In this document: positions 55,018-64,000 of the stretch, in pieces | How the letters are laid out: every line of letters starts with the position of its first letter | How positions within the stretch are numbered: the stretch's first letter is position 1 | Assembly (NCBI GenBank): GCA_030828385.1 | Contig: JAURCS010000001.1 | Location: 1 to 64,000, forward strand | Direction of reading: 5' to 3' | Source of the DNA: Gammaproteobacteria bacterium | GTDB taxonomy: Bacteria; Pseudomonadota; Gammaproteobacteria; Pseudomonadales; Pseudohongiellaceae | DNA length: 64,000 bases | The notes under the pieces: generated by a model | Databases searched by the model: none | Seen by the model: only the letters and a program-made list of their open reading frames with translations | What the model was told of the DNA's origin: nothing | Made by a program: the position numbers and the translations under genes

Positions 55018-55605
55018 TTGACAAAAACCCGTTGCGCCTGGGCGGGTGACGACCCCGTTTATCAAAAATACCATGATCTTGAGTGGGGAGTGCCCGTTCA
55101 CTCGGATAAGAAACTCTTTGAGTTTCTTATCCTGGAGGGGATGCAGGCCGGTTTGAGCTGGATAACGGTGCTCAAGAAACGCGAAGCCTTCCGTAAGGCC
55201 TTTGACTCCTTCGACTACAATAAAGTGGCCAACTACAACCAGGCCAAAATAGACGAGCTCTTGCAAAACCCGGGCATTATTCGCAATAAGCTTAAAATTC
55301 ATGCTGCGGTCAGCAATGCCAGGGCATTTCTGAAAGTCAGGGAAGAGTTTGGGACCTTCAATAAATATATATGGGGTTTCGTAGATAATATTCCCCTGCA
55401 AAACGCATGGCCCGGTACGCAGGAACTCCCGGCCAGTACAACGCTGGCCGAAACCATCTCAAAAGACCTGAAAAAAAGAGGCTTCAGTTTTGTCGGGCCG
55501 ACCATCGTCTACTCACATATGCAGGCAACGGGCATGGTGAATGATCATACAACAGACTGCTTTCGTCACAGGGCTCTGAAAAATGCCTCCAAACTAAAAA
55601 GCTAG
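55018..55605 (+). CDS. tag: DNA-3-methyladenine glycosylase I
   Basis: Tag excises 3-methyladenine. The product starts with RCAWAGDDPVYQKYHDLEWG, and has the SWITVLKKREAFRKAF helix, the GTFNKYIWGF segment, FVGPTIVYSHMQATG, and a C-terminal NDHTTDCFRH; Cys and His residues of the known zinc site (near 6, 19 and the HTTDC pair) are intact. A TTG start at 55018 is preferred over GTG 55000 because AGGAG lies 7 bases before it. The gene follows the multicopper oxidase by 47 bases. Confidence 0.92.
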   Translation: MTKTRCAWAGDDPVYQKYHDLEWGVPVHSDKKLFEFLILEGMQAGLSWITVLKKREAFRKAFDSFDYNKVANYNQAKIDELLQNPGIIRNKLKIHAAVSNARAFLKVREEFGTFNKYIWGFVDNIPLQNAWPGTQELPASTTLAETISKDLKKRGFSFVGPTIVYSHMQATGMVNDHTTDCFRHRALKNASKLKS

Positions 55606-56217
55606 TGCTTACACCTATTCTGAAGCTTTAAATGCATGGCTTAAAATATTTTTTTAGCCGATTAAAGAGACGAAAATTCTGTTTTTAGCCTTCTCTGAAC
55701 GCGCCTGTAACCTGCCTTTCTCCCTGCATGCCTGGCCACAATTAATCCCTGCCTGCCACAACTGCGTAAAAGCGGATTGTTCTCCAATTAAACAGTGGCT
55801 GTGAATGAGATATTTTCCACCACTGGCGGTGCCGTAATTTGCAGGCTGGAGCGCGGCTATGCTGGATGAGTTACCTTGTTTTGATCCCAGCATTTTCGAG
55901 GGCAAAAAGACTCAAGGCAGGGTAATTTTTTCACGGAAATTGGGGTAATTGGAAAGACGTTGCGTTATAATTTTCAGTAACTTCAAGCGGTTATTGTATT
56001 TGTCTGTTGGCCACTGCTATTTGATGGCGGTTACAGGCCCCATATACTGCTTGATTCTTGACAATGAGTGGTTTAATTTGAACCCCATTTTTTAATTAAT
56101 ATTAGCGGCTTACGAAGCTGGTCCTATTGAGAAGTTGGCCGGGCAATGTCGTAAAAGTTAATTTACAGAATTAAGAAACACTATTTTTCGTAACTTAATA
56201 AATTCAAGGGAATTGTT
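55606..56217. other. 612-bp region without a supported gene
   Basis: Between tag and iorA I see no tRNA, repeat or convincing coding sequence; an 83-codon minus-strand frame at 55654-55905 lacks any recognisable feature. An imperfect AT-rich hairpin (GGCTTAAAAT...TTTAGCC, about 55635-55656) just after tag could act as a weak terminator. A TTGACA at 56057-56062 upstream of iorA has no -10 at the right spacing. Promoter and regulator sites for the molybdoenzyme operon are expected here but none is identified. Confidence 0.4.
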
Positions 56218-56724
56218 ATGGCAACTTTAAACATTAACGGTCAGACAATGGACATCGGTGAGATCGACCCCTCCACGCCCCTGCTATGGGTATTGCGTGA
56301 TGAGCTTGGTTTGGTTGGCACTAAATATGGATGCGGTATTGCCCAGTGTGGCGCCTGTACCGTTCATATGAATGGCGCACCTGTTCGTTCCTGTCAGATA
56401 CCTGTAGGCAACCTGACAGATCAGCAAATCACAACTATTGAAGGCCTGGCGGCTGCAGACGGCACATTGACGCCGGTTCAGGAAGCCTGGGTTGAGTTGG
56501 ATGTGCCACAGTGTGGTTATTGTCAGGCTGGTCAGATCATGAGTGCTACAGCCTTGTTGAACAATAATCAGAACCCAAGCGATGCAGATATTGATGCTGC
56601 TATGTCAGGCAATATTTGCCGATGCGCTACCTATTCCAGAATTCGTCAGGCCATCAAGGATGCTGCCGCCAAGATGAATGGTACTGCGTTCTACGATGCT
56701 GCGCAGACAGGAGAGATCGCATGA
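56218..56724 (+). CDS. iorA: 2Fe-2S subunit of isoquinoline 1-oxidoreductase-type enzyme
   Basis: The 168-residue subunit carries both 2Fe-2S clusters: plant-type [20 protein letters not shown] (about 38-57) and the helical-domain pair QCGYCQAGQ and GNICRCATY (near 100-140). It resembles the small subunit of isoquinoline 1-oxidoreductase and related aldehyde/xanthine oxidases. No signal peptide is present, as expected for a protein co-exported with a Tat partner. It overlaps the downstream gene by an ATGA arrangement at 56721-56724. Confidence 0.9.
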   Translation: MATLNINGQTMDIGEIDPSTPLLWVLRDELGLVGTKYGCGIAQCGACTVHMNGAPVRSCQIPVGNLTDQQITTIEGLAAADGTLTPVQEAWVELDVPQCGYCQAGQIMSATALLNNNQNPSDADIDAAMSGNICRCATYSRIRQAIKDAAAKMNGTAFYDAAQTGEIA

Positions 56725-59072
56725 AACTGATTACAGACAATCTTTCCCCGGAATTACCCGGTTTTTTCCAGGATTTAACTTCCACGCCGAAGCTGGAAAT
56801 TCCTGAGCTTTCTCGCCGTCAGTTTTTCAAGGTTTCAGGTATCACTGGTGGTGGCCTGGTCATTGGCCTGGCTTTAGGCACAGGTTCCAACAAGGCGAAA
56901 GCCCAGTCTGCAGCTGCAGATGCTACCAGCACGCTGAGTCCTTATGTGCAGATACAGCCAAATGGCCGCATCAATATTTTTTCCAAGAATCCGGAGTGTG
57001 GCCAGGGTATCAAAACCGGCCTGCCATTGATTATCGCTGATGAACTGGATTGTGCCTGGGAAGATGTAGACGTTGTACAGGCTGACATTGATGCCTCTAA
57101 ATATGGAGCTCAGTTTGCCGGCGGATCACTTTCTACGCCGATGAACTGGATGGCCATGCGTCAGGCCGGTGCTACTGGCAGGGCAATGATCCTGGCGGCG
57201 GCTGCACAACAACTGAATATTCCTTTGACAGAGCTGTCAACAAGTAACACCAAGGTTGTTCATGCTACTTCCGGCCGCGAGTGGGGCTATGGTGAGTTTG
57301 CTGAGCTGGCTGCAACCATGCCGGTACCTGATGCTGCTTCCCTGACGCTTAAAACCAAGGATCAGTTTACCCTGATGGGAAAACGTTTCACCGGTGTTGA
57401 TAACCATGACATCGTTACTGGCAAGCCTTTATTTGGTGCTGATACTCGATTGGACGGTATGCTTTTCGCCTCCTACACCAAATGCCCTCAGATTGGTGGC
57501 CGTGCCCTTTCTTTCAACGAAAGTCACATCAAGTCACTCAGAGGTGTTGTCGATGCCTTCATTCTGGATGAATTTGGTAACCCCAAAATGTTCAATCCGG
57601 GTGGTGGTGATATGTTCAGTGGTGTTGCTATTGTGGCTGAGTCCACCTGGGCCGCCCTGAAAGCCAAGCGTGAACTTGAAATTGAATGGGACCTCAGCAA
57701 TGCAGAAGTCTCCAGCTGGAGTGAGATTGTCGAACGCGCCTATGCCATGAAAGATGAAGATGGCGAGCCTTTGATGACAACTTCCCGCGGACCTAATGGA
57801 CCGACTACCGTACCCGCCAGCAAAGGTGATGCTGAAGCTGTATTGCAGAATGCTGCCACAGTAGTGTCTGGCTTTTATGAATATCCCTATGTCAGCCATG
57901 CCCAGCTTGAGCCAGAAACCTGTACTGCGCTGTACCAGAATGGCAATGTTGAAATCTGGGCACCAGCACAAATTCCACAAAGTGGTGAATCTGGTTCTGC
58001 TGTTTTACTGGGTATTCCTGCGGAAGAAGCTGCACAACGTGTTGTCCTGCATCAAACCCGTATTGGTGGAGGTTTCGGAAGAAAGCTGGCTAACGATTAC
58101 GTATTTGAAGTAGTTGCTATAGCACGCAGAATGGAAGGTCGTCCGGTATTGCTGCAGTGGACTCGTGAAGATGACATGGGCGGTGATTACTTCCGTCCAG
58201 GTGGTTTCCATTCCTATACAGCTGGCCTGGATTCAGTCGGTAACCTGACTGCGTGGCAGGATCATTTCTTTACCTCTACCGGTAACGATACAGCTCCTAT
58301 GACCAGTGCAGATCTTAATCCCAACGTTTTCCCGAAAGACGTCATTGATAATGTGAAGCTTTCACAAACCATGTTCCACAATGCTATTCCTACTGGACCA
58401 ATGCGTGCACCAGCGTCCAACGCTTTTGCTTTCAGTTTCCAGGGCTTCATGCATGAACTGGCTATTGCTTCAGGCAAAAGCCATGTGGACTTCCTGCTGG
58501 ATACTCTTGGCGACCCACGTTTGGCGAATCCTGAAAATCCACAGTCCATGCATACCGGAAGAGCAGCTAATGTCATCAGCGAAGTAGCCAGAATTTCCGG
58601 TTATGAGCAGGGTGCCAGTGAGCCCGGCCGTGCAAAAGGCCTGTCTTTCTACTTCTGCCATAGCGGCTATGTCGCTCAGGTTGCAGATGTCTCTGTAAAC
58701 GCCAACAAAGAAGTGAAAATACACAAAGTCTGGGCAGTTGGAGACTTTGGTTTTATTCATAATCTTAGTGGCGCTGAAAATCAGATGGAAGGTGGAATCA
58801 TTGATGGCATCAGTCAGCTGTTTAACGCCAAGATCACTTTCGAAAATGGCATTATCCAGCAGCAGAACTTCCATCAGTATCCTCTGTTAAGAATGCCTCA
58901 GGCACCTGAACTGGAAGTTTCCTTCCTTGAGCCAGAGGAGTTTTCTCCAACAGGTGGTGGTGAGCCTTCAATGCCACCGGTACTGGCCGCAGTCACCAAT
59001 GCTATTTATAACGCAACAGGTGATCGCATCAGGAAAATGCCATTGTTTGAGCTGGGTTATAAGCTGGTATAA
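56721..59072 (+). CDS. iorB: Molybdopterin subunit of isoquinoline 1-oxidoreductase-type enzyme
   Basis: The 783-residue large subunit belongs to the xanthine-oxidase family. The ATG at 56721 has an AGGAGAG site; the open frame extends upstream only because it overlaps iorA. A Tat-type signal SRRQFFK (31-37) precedes a hydrophobic helix (about 44-60), so the complex is exported folded or membrane-tethered. RIGGGFGRK (near 455), the cofactor-binding glycine-rich motif, is intact. Subfamily substrate is unknown: members act on isoquinoline, nicotinate, aldehydes and others. No XdhC-type maturation gene is adjacent. Confidence 0.9.
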   Translation: MKLITDNLSPELPGFFQDLTSTPKLEIPELSRRQFFKVSGITGGGLVIGLALGTGSNKAKAQSAAADATSTLSPYVQIQPNGRINIFSKNPECGQGIKTGLPLIIADELDCAWEDVDVVQADIDASKYGAQFAGGSLSTPMNWMAMRQAGATGRAMILAAAAQQLNIPLTELSTSNTKVVHATSGREWGYGEFAELAATMPVPDAASLTLKTKDQFTLMGKRFTGVDNHDIVTGKPLFGADTRLDGMLFASYTKCPQIGGRALSFNESHIKSLRGVVDAFILDEFGNPKMFNPGGGDMFSGVAIVAESTWAALKAKRELEIEWDLSNAEVSSWSEIVERAYAMKDEDGEPLMTTSRGPNGPTTVPASKGDAEAVLQNAATVVSGFYEYPYVSHAQLEPETCTALYQNGNVEIWAPAQIPQSGESGSAVLLGIPAEEAAQRVVLHQTRIGGGFGRKLANDYVFEVVAIARRMEGRPVLLQWTREDDMGGDYFRPGGFHSYTAGLDSVGNLTAWQDHFFTSTGNDTAPMTSADLNPNVFPKDVIDNVKLSQTMFHNAIPTGPMRAPASNAFAFSFQGFMHELAIASGKSHVDFLLDTLGDPRLANPENPQSMHTGRAANVISEVARISGYEQGASEPGRAKGLSFYFCHSGYVAQVADVSVNANKEVKIHKVWAVGDFGFIHNLSGAENQMEGGIIDGISQLFNAKITFENGIIQQQNFHQYPLLRMPQAPELEVSFLEPEEFSPTGGGEPSMPPVLAAVTNAIYNATGDRIRKMPLFELGYKLV

Positions 59073-59104
59073 GCAGTAATAACGTAGTTCATATTTTCCA
59101 AAAC

Positions 59105-59139
59105 AAAAAAAGGCCGGATAAACATCCGGCCTTTTTTTT
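59105..59139 (+). terminator. Bidirectional rho-independent terminator
   Basis: A 9-bp stem (AGGCCGGAT at 59111-59119, ATCCGGCCT at 59124-59132) with a 4-base loop is flanked by seven A on the left and eight T on the right. It ends iorB and, on the minus strand, the convergent TPR gene at 59204. Confidence 0.9.
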
Positions 59140-59203
59140 ATGTGAGAAAATCCTAAAAGATTATCAGCTATTGTCACAGGAATAATCAGCCAGGATAGTT
59201 GGT

Positions 59204-60799
59204 TTAATACGAGTAATAATAACGCGCCTCAAGGGTATCTTCTTTTATTAACTCGTCATTGGAAAACCTTGGACGAAAAGTGGTGTAGCTCTTGAGGAAT
59301 CGTAACAACCTGTCTTCAAGAAGTTCAGTGGTTTCAGAACTTTGACCCAGAATTGATATATCTTGCGGACGGCCGAAACGATTTATGGTCATTTGAACAT
59401 CTATCCAGCCTTGATAATCCAGGGGCTGGTCTTCAGGGATGTTGTGTGCTGCCCTGCTGTAGCGATAGGTAATAAATTCGGGGACAGGTTGGGGAATAAC
59501 CGGGCTGAATAAAGCGTCAATATCCTGTTGATCAACGCCCTGATTTTTAAATTCATCATAGGCATCCTGATAGATATCCAGTGCCACCGTGCGCTTTTTG
59601 AACGTCAGTTGCCAATCGCCAAGTTCAATCTTTGCCTTGGCAATTTGTTCCGCAGAAATATTATCCATTTGATATAAATATTCCAGGCGTCTTTCCAGTG
59701 ACTGTCGACCATGGCGATAACCCATGGAATTGGATGAAATCCTTGATGAAGTTTCGTAAAAGCCAGGCGGAGAGTTTAATGAGAGTGAACTACTGCTGCT
59801 GCCAAAAGTATTCATCGTCACTCCTAGATTGGTGGCGAAGAAATAGTTTGTTAATGCCAGCTTTTTTTCCATCTCCACTATTCTTGGATCAGCGAAGCCA
59901 TAATTTTTTAGCAAAATCTGAATAATGGTTCTATACATAACCTGGGCATTAGCCAGTCGCGCCATTCTGAAATCTTCTTGACCAATGGAGTTGCTGACTT
60001 TATTTTCAGTGAAGGCTTTGGAGTCTGCGCCATAGTTCAGTCCGCGATTCATAACCAGTCTTGAGTCAAATGCAAAAATATTCCATTCAGCATAATCAAT
60101 CAGTGCCGGGAGCAGGCTCACACTGGTGTCACCGTAGTTCCGCCTCTTCAGACTAAAAAGGTATTCCTGCTGCTGGTCGGCTTCATATAAATCGCCGAGA
60201 GCAACAAGGCTGCGAATTATTTCTTCGACTATTTGTTCCTGATCCAGATTATAAAGTCCAAGATTAACCCGATTTACATGGAGAGCCTGGTCAAGATATT
60301 CCAGAGCTTTTTCATGTTCATTTTGATTTTGGTAGAGCTTGCTTACAGCAATCAGTTCCTGGGTCAGTGCGGGCTCATAAGCCCCGCCGTCCAGTTCCAA
60401 GGCTTTGATAGTTTCTTCATAGGCGATAATGGAGTTTTCGTTTGTGCTGGCTTGATTGCCATTCTCCTCGGCAATACGCTTAAGCATATATTCTGAAGCA
60501 CTTACTGCATTGTTGCCTTTGGGTAAAGACGTTAATTCTGTAACCGTAACTTGAGTAATGACTTCATCTGCGCTTTGACTTTTGCTCTCTGATTCCAGGG
60601 TTTCAATTAATACCGGTTCGAAAATCAGAAAGTCCAGATTGTCATCTTCCTGTGCGACAGTAAGCGATGAGCTTGAGATGCAGCCGATAGTGAATAATAG
60701 TAATGAGCAGAATAATGAAAAATTTGATCCTGCAAAGGCTGTAGGGATGGAAGCCACCTGTGCGGTATTGGTATCACTCTTATGTCGATTTAAATACAT
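59204..60799 (-). CDS. TPR protein with TonB-like C-terminal domain (copy 1)
   Basis: Starting at ATG 60799 it encodes 531 residues: a signal sequence or N-terminal anchor (LFCSLLLFTIGC, about 30-45), then TPR-like helices (EKALEYLDQALHVNRVN, about 165-181), and a C-terminal domain of about 90 residues (DYQGWIDVQMTINRFGRPQD...RFLKSYTTFRPRF) that matches the TonB C-terminal pattern. The N-terminal Pro-rich TonB spacer is missing. It is a paralogue of the gene just upstream. A longer frame with TTG 60835 starts right at the neighbour's stop, so co-translation is likely. Confidence 0.7.
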   Translation of the reverse strand: MYLNRHKSDTNTAQVASIPTAFAGSNFSLFCSLLLFTIGCISSSSLTVAQEDDNLDFLIFEPVLIETLESESKSQSADEVITQVTVTELTSLPKGNNAVSASEYMLKRIAEENGNQASTNENSIIAYEETIKALELDGGAYEPALTQELIAVSKLYQNQNEHEKALEYLDQALHVNRVNLGLYNLDQEQIVEEIIRSLVALGDLYEADQQQEYLFSLKRRNYGDTSVSLLPALIDYAEWNIFAFDSRLVMNRGLNYGADSKAFTENKVSNSIGQEDFRMARLANAQVMYRTIIQILLKNYGFADPRIVEMEKKLALTNYFFATNLGVTMNTFGSSSSSLSLNSPPGFYETSSRISSNSMGYRHGRQSLERRLEYLYQMDNISAEQIAKAKIELGDWQLTFKKRTVALDIYQDAYDEFKNQGVDQQDIDALFSPVIPQPVPEFITYRYSRAAHNIPEDQPLDYQGWIDVQMTINRFGRPQDISILGQSSETTELLEDRLLRFLKSYTTFRPRFSNDELIKEDTLEARYYYSY

Positions 60800-60835
60800 T
60801 ATTGAATACTGGGTGTATTTCACTAATTCTGCCAA

Positions 60836-62443
60836 TTAATAAGTGTAGTAGTAACGAACCTTTATATCAGATTGGGGCTGCACTTCCCCTGCGACAAATA
60901 AAGGTCTGACTTTGACGCTCCTCAATAGTTCCATAAGCCGGTTTTTGAGCTGGTTGCCAGCGTCTTCGGAAAAATTTTCTATTCTTATATTACGCAAATT
61001 ACCGCTTCTTTGTTTATTAAAGCTTACATCAATATATCCTATGTAAGGGATATCCATATTTTCCGGAATATTCTGAAAGCTTCTGGTATCTGGATAGGTG
61101 ATATATTCCGGAATAAAAAGAGCCGGTTCTGGTGAAATAAATGCAGTGACTTCTTCTTCGGAATAATCATTTGCCAGTAAAATATCACGGGCTTTATTGT
61201 AATACTGCTCGGCTTTTTGCCTGTTTTCAAAAGCAATATTCCAGTCAGCCAGTTGAATATACGCGTTGGCCAGGGTTTCCGGATTGGATTTTTTTTCCGG
61301 ATCATCAGCGTTTTCAAGCTCAGCGATATAAGCGAGCATACTGTCACTAATATCTGAATCAATACGTCGAAAGTGCCGTGAAGATCGAAGCAGGCGGCTG
61401 GACGATGGCCTTATATTACTGCCAATCATATTGTTACCAATAAACTTCTCCAGCTGTATTTTATATAGATGAGTAATGTTTGCTTTCTTTCCCAGTACCT
61501 CGATGTTGTCAGGATCACTTTCCAGAATCGTGTCATATAGTTTTTCAGCTCTTTTTAGCCTGGGGTCGATAAGCTGCTCCGCGGTAAGCGACTGCAATCT
61601 GGCGCTGGCAGAACTATCAAAAAAAGCGGCTCGAGGAATAAACATTATTTCGCTGAACTGATCATCTTCTATGGCGACCAGTTCGCCTCTACGCAACAGG
61701 GTTGCGCCAATATTGGAAACGCTACCGGAAGTGGCCAGCTCTTCTTCCTGGTAAAAATTAAGCCTGCGATAAGCCTCAACGTTCCATTCTGCCCATTCCA
61801 GGGCCCCCTCCGTCAAGGCTTCGCTGCCAGGCTCAAGATTTCGCGACATCAGGTAATAAAGATATTCATGGTATTGGTCCGCTTCCGAAAAATTTCGAAT
61901 AGTCTTGTTGGCCTGAATAAGCTGCCTGACGGCATCAGTCTGCGCCAGGGTGTATAGCCCCTGATTGACCCTTTCAATATGCATGGTGTTTTCCAGCGCC
62001 TGGACTGCATTTTCAAAGTCGCCTGCCTGTTGATAAAGCGCGCTGATAGCCAGATATTCCTGTGCCAGCTGTGACTCAAACGCGCCACCATTTTCAATCA
62101 GGTTACTAATGCTGTTTTCATAGTCCTGAATGTCCTCAAATAACTCGGTAGCCGAACCCGCGCGGGCAGGAGATGCCATGGCAGCTGGCAAGGGTTTTGC
62201 TGAATCATTACCAGCCCCGGATGAAAGCAGGATTTCATCAGGCTTCTCCAGGTAAACGCCCTCAAAAAAAAGTGTTCTTAACTCTTCTCTGGCCTGGCCA
62301 TAAGAGAGAGCAGGTATAGATGCAGGAAGACAGATGATGACAGAAGAAAGCAGGTTTAAAGACACAGGGCGCAACGCAGTCAGAACCTGTATCGATGACT
62401 GATAAAGTATATTAATTAATGTGGCATACAGCTTTTTTAGCAT
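60836..62443 (-). CDS. TPR protein with TonB-like C-terminal domain (copy 2)
   Basis: The 535-residue paralogue of the gene downstream has the same layout: a hydrophobic signal-like N-terminus (about 20-48), TPR-like helices (AISALYQQAGDFENAVQALENTMHIERVN), and a C-terminal TonB-like domain (IPYIGYIDVSFNKQRSG...RLMELLRSVKVRPLFVAGE). Shared stretches with copy 1 include ENGGAFESQLAQEYLAISALYQQ against DGGAYEPALTQELIAVSKLYQN, so they arose by duplication. The role is unknown; an envelope adaptor is plausible. Confidence 0.7.
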   Translation of the reverse strand: MLKKLYATLINILYQSSIQVLTALRPVSLNLLSSVIICLPASIPALSYGQAREELRTLFFEGVYLEKPDEILLSSGAGNDSAKPLPAAMASPARAGSATELFEDIQDYENSISNLIENGGAFESQLAQEYLAISALYQQAGDFENAVQALENTMHIERVNQGLYTLAQTDAVRQLIQANKTIRNFSEADQYHEYLYYLMSRNLEPGSEALTEGALEWAEWNVEAYRRLNFYQEEELATSGSVSNIGATLLRRGELVAIEDDQFSEIMFIPRAAFFDSSASARLQSLTAEQLIDPRLKRAEKLYDTILESDPDNIEVLGKKANITHLYKIQLEKFIGNNMIGSNIRPSSSRLLRSSRHFRRIDSDISDSMLAYIAELENADDPEKKSNPETLANAYIQLADWNIAFENRQKAEQYYNKARDILLANDYSEEEVTAFISPEPALFIPEYITYPDTRSFQNIPENMDIPYIGYIDVSFNKQRSGNLRNIRIENFSEDAGNQLKNRLMELLRSVKVRPLFVAGEVQPQSDIKVRYYYTY

Positions 62444-62728
62444 AAATCAGTAATATTGCATTACACAGGATACTTTTCTGTTTGAACTATCATTTAAACT
62501 CTCATCTGGACCGTCTTCTGAATGTAAGTCTGAATTCCCGCAACGACAAGTTGGTTACGCTGGCACAGGAAGAAGTCGTTCATAAAGTTATAGTAGTATC
62601 TACGCCATTCATGGTCCTGCCAGATTGTTTAGATGAGACCGGACTTTGTCTCCAATGTTACACCGGGAGACAGGAAAAACCAGTGCCACGTGCCATCCTG
62701 GCGCTGGATACTATGTGGAGTGAGTAAA

Positions 62729-63412
62729 ATGAAAACAGTAGTCATTTCAGGTGCAAATCGAGGTATTGGCCTTGAATTCGTTAAACAATATCTTGCCTGC
62801 GGCTATCAGGTAGTAGCCTGTTGCAGGGAACCGGACAAGGCTGAAAGCCTGCAGGCGCTGACCTGTACAGAGCTTCAGGTTCTGCCCCTTGATGTAACGG
62901 ATGCCGGTTCCATCCAACAGTTGCCCGGTTTGCTCTCTGGCAGGGCAATCAGCCTGTTTATTAATAATGCCGGAGTTTATGGCGAAAGGCAGTCACTGGA
63001 CGAAGTTGAGGAAGAGCTATGGCTTGAGGTTTTTCGGGTTAATACTATTGCCCCATTATTGCTGACTCGTGCGCTGTTGCCATTGATGGATCGCCAGGCG
63101 CCAGGAAAGCTGGTGTATTTAAGCTCGAAAATGGGTTCCATTGCGGATAATTCAGGCGGCGGTATCTATATATATCGAACATCAAAAACCGCGCTGAATC
63201 AGGTAATCAAAAGTCTCTCCATTGACCTTGCTGGTGAGGGCTTGTTGGTTGCAGCACTGCACCCGGGGTGGGTGCAGACAGATATGGGTGGCCCGGGTGC
63301 TGATATTGATACGTTCACCAGTGTGACGGGCCTGCGGTCTGTCATTGAAAATCTGAACGCCTCGGGTAGCGGTGGCTTTTTCAATTATGATGGCTCGATA
63401 ATCCCTTGGTGA
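62729..63412 (+). CDS. SDR family NAD(P)-dependent oxidoreductase
   Basis: The 227-residue short-chain dehydrogenase/reductase has cofactor motif SGANRGIGLEF (6-16), the NNAG motif in FINNAGVYG (about 80-88), and catalytic Ser...YRTSK (YxxxK, about 147-151). A basic residue (CCREP) after the second strand hints at NADP(H). ATG 62729 is preferred because GGAGTGAG lies just upstream; the frame is open 32 codons further, without SDR features. The substrate is unknown. A hairpin follows at 63479. Confidence 0.9.
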   Translation: MKTVVISGANRGIGLEFVKQYLACGYQVVACCREPDKAESLQALTCTELQVLPLDVTDAGSIQQLPGLLSGRAISLFINNAGVYGERQSLDEVEEELWLEVFRVNTIAPLLLTRALLPLMDRQAPGKLVYLSSKMGSIADNSGGGIYIYRTSKTALNQVIKSLSIDLAGEGLLVAALHPGWVQTDMGGPGADIDTFTSVTGLRSVIENLNASGSGGFFNYDGSIIPW

Positions 63413-63753
63413 AAAAATGCGGCTAAATGCTATTATAATTCAATAAATATAACTAAAGATCGCTTAAAATCATTAAAAATGCCTTCTCCGGAAAGGCATG
63501 TTTTAGCCTTATCGTATACAGCCCGCTGAATTTGCCATCCATTGGGCCAGATCCATGCTGCCTATGTCCGCGATAATCAAATCTTTAACGGTTACTCCTG
63601 CCAAAAACCGGTAATGCTACTAATCGCTTGCAGCCTGCTGGTCAAAAATATCTGCACCTCATGCAAATCCGGAAACAGAAAACGCAGCATTTGTTAGAGA
63701 TCAAATGTATTTCGGCAAATTTGGTTTATAAAGTGCCTCCGGAGGACCAGATA
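63413..63753. other. Intergenic region with terminator only
   Basis: Between the SDR stop and the DUF1552 ATG I see no gene. It contains the terminator at 63479-63504 and otherwise plain sequence. The upstream ribosome site of the next gene, CGGAGGACC at about 63741, is strong. Confidence 0.5.
63479..63504 (+). terminator. Probable rho-independent terminator
   Basis: ATGCCTT (63479-63485) pairs with AAGGCAT (63493-63499) around a TCCGGA-containing loop, followed by GTTTT. The T-run is short, so efficiency is uncertain. It sits 66 bases after the SDR stop. Confidence 0.55.
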
Positions 63754-64000
63754 TGTTTATTTCCAAAAAATCACTGCCCAGAAGAACCTTTCTGAAAGGC
63801 GTAGGTGCCACCCTTGCTCTGCCTATGCTGGAGTCCATGTTGCCGGCATTTGCCTCCATGGCAATGGCGCAATCCCTGCAGCCAAAACGATTTACCGGGA
63901 TTTTCATTCCCCATGGTGCGGCGCCGGGTTATTGGGAGCCGGATACTAGCGCGGCAGGTTTTACCTATCCTTACATCTGGAAGCCGCTGGAACACCTGCG
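63754..64000 (+). CDS. DUF1552 protein, N-terminus only
   Basis: The start at ATG 63754 follows a strong GGAGG. The first 82 residues begin MFISKKSLPRRTFLKGVGAT with a Tat motif RRTFLKG (10-16) and a hydrophobic helix, cleaved near AMAQS. GIFIPHGAAPGYWEP follows, the characteristic start of the DUF1552 mature domain. Full-length members are about 430-480 residues, exported and of unknown function; the rest lies outside the window. In many genomes a DUF1592/DUF1588-type gene is adjacent. Confidence 0.85.

Noticed and set aside
55654-55905. 83-codon minus-strand frame in the 612-bp gap before iorA
   Set aside because: No signal, repeat, motif or good start is visible, and the frame has no neighbour to be coupled with.
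62482-62727. 81-codon frame just before the SDR gene
   Set aside because: It starts at TTG, has no ribosome site or family motif, and ends directly at the SDR ribosome site region. Treated as chance.

Overview
The window reads as the chromosome of a free-living, aerobic, Gram-negative gammaproteobacterium. The evidence is ubiA and ubiX for ubiquinone, slmA, ftsEX, a full gmk-rpoZ-spoT-recG block, many lipobox lipoproteins, and the yicC/rph/pyrE/slmA/coaBC/radC/rpmB/rpmG order familiar from Escherichia and Pseudomonas. An isoquinoline-oxidoreductase-type molybdoenzyme, DUF6152 and DUF1552 proteins, a sodium:solute symporter and a Na+/dicarboxylate-type carrier resemble the gene content of marine oligotrophic gammaproteobacteria, but I cannot name a genus from sequence alone.

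Layout. 0-13 kb: a universal stress protein, peroxide-stress yaaA, small DUF proteins, a DUF938 methyltransferase, a FemAB-like acyltransferase, a PHP-type histidinol phosphatase, a GFA-type zinc protein, ubiA, a DAACS carrier, an M42-like peptidase, a GNAT, yjdM and recG. A 174-bp palindromic, MITE-like element with perfect 22-bp ends fills the gap between the GFA gene and ubiA. 13-26 kb: the conserved core recG/spoT/rpoZ/gmk/yicC and, divergently, rph-pyrE. These are followed by slmA-argB-algC-coaBC, radC and rpmB-rpmG, the last with a good sigma-70 promoter. A cytochrome c gene without a signal peptide lies between spoT and recG and looks like the tail of a lost larger gene. 26-44.5 kb: a block of about 18 kb sits between rpmG and mutM, which are neighbours in E. 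coli. 44.6-55.6 kb: mutM, DUF6152 pair, yfhL-coaD, an NSS transporter, RidA, rsmD, ftsY-ftsE-ftsX, a multicopper oxidase split by a frameshift, and tag. 56-64 kb: the iorAB-type operon, two tandem paralogous TPR proteins with TonB-like C-termini, an SDR, and the start of a DUF1552 protein.

The most interesting region is 29.6-42.1 kb, a one-direction cluster of eleven genes plus an adjoining M48 protease. In order of transcription it encodes a serine-run-rich lipoprotein, a second lipoprotein, a TM-anchored TPR protein, a TM-anchored protein with four PEGA repeats and a formylglycine-generating-enzyme-like domain lacking cysteines, a small acidic exported protein, a MotA/TolQ/ExbB-type channel, an Hsp70/actin-fold protein with an FHA-like tail, two von Willebrand factor A proteins and two more lipoproteins. 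Both VWA proteins begin with the same one-helix motif (SFLDVMSCGFGA), which resembles the Asp-bearing helix of ExbD/TolR, followed by a coiled coil and then the VWA domain. I infer an ion-driven, stator-like envelope machine in which VWA domains replace the usual ExbD/TolR/MotB periplasmic domains. That model comes from domain content and gene order and is not proven by the sequence.
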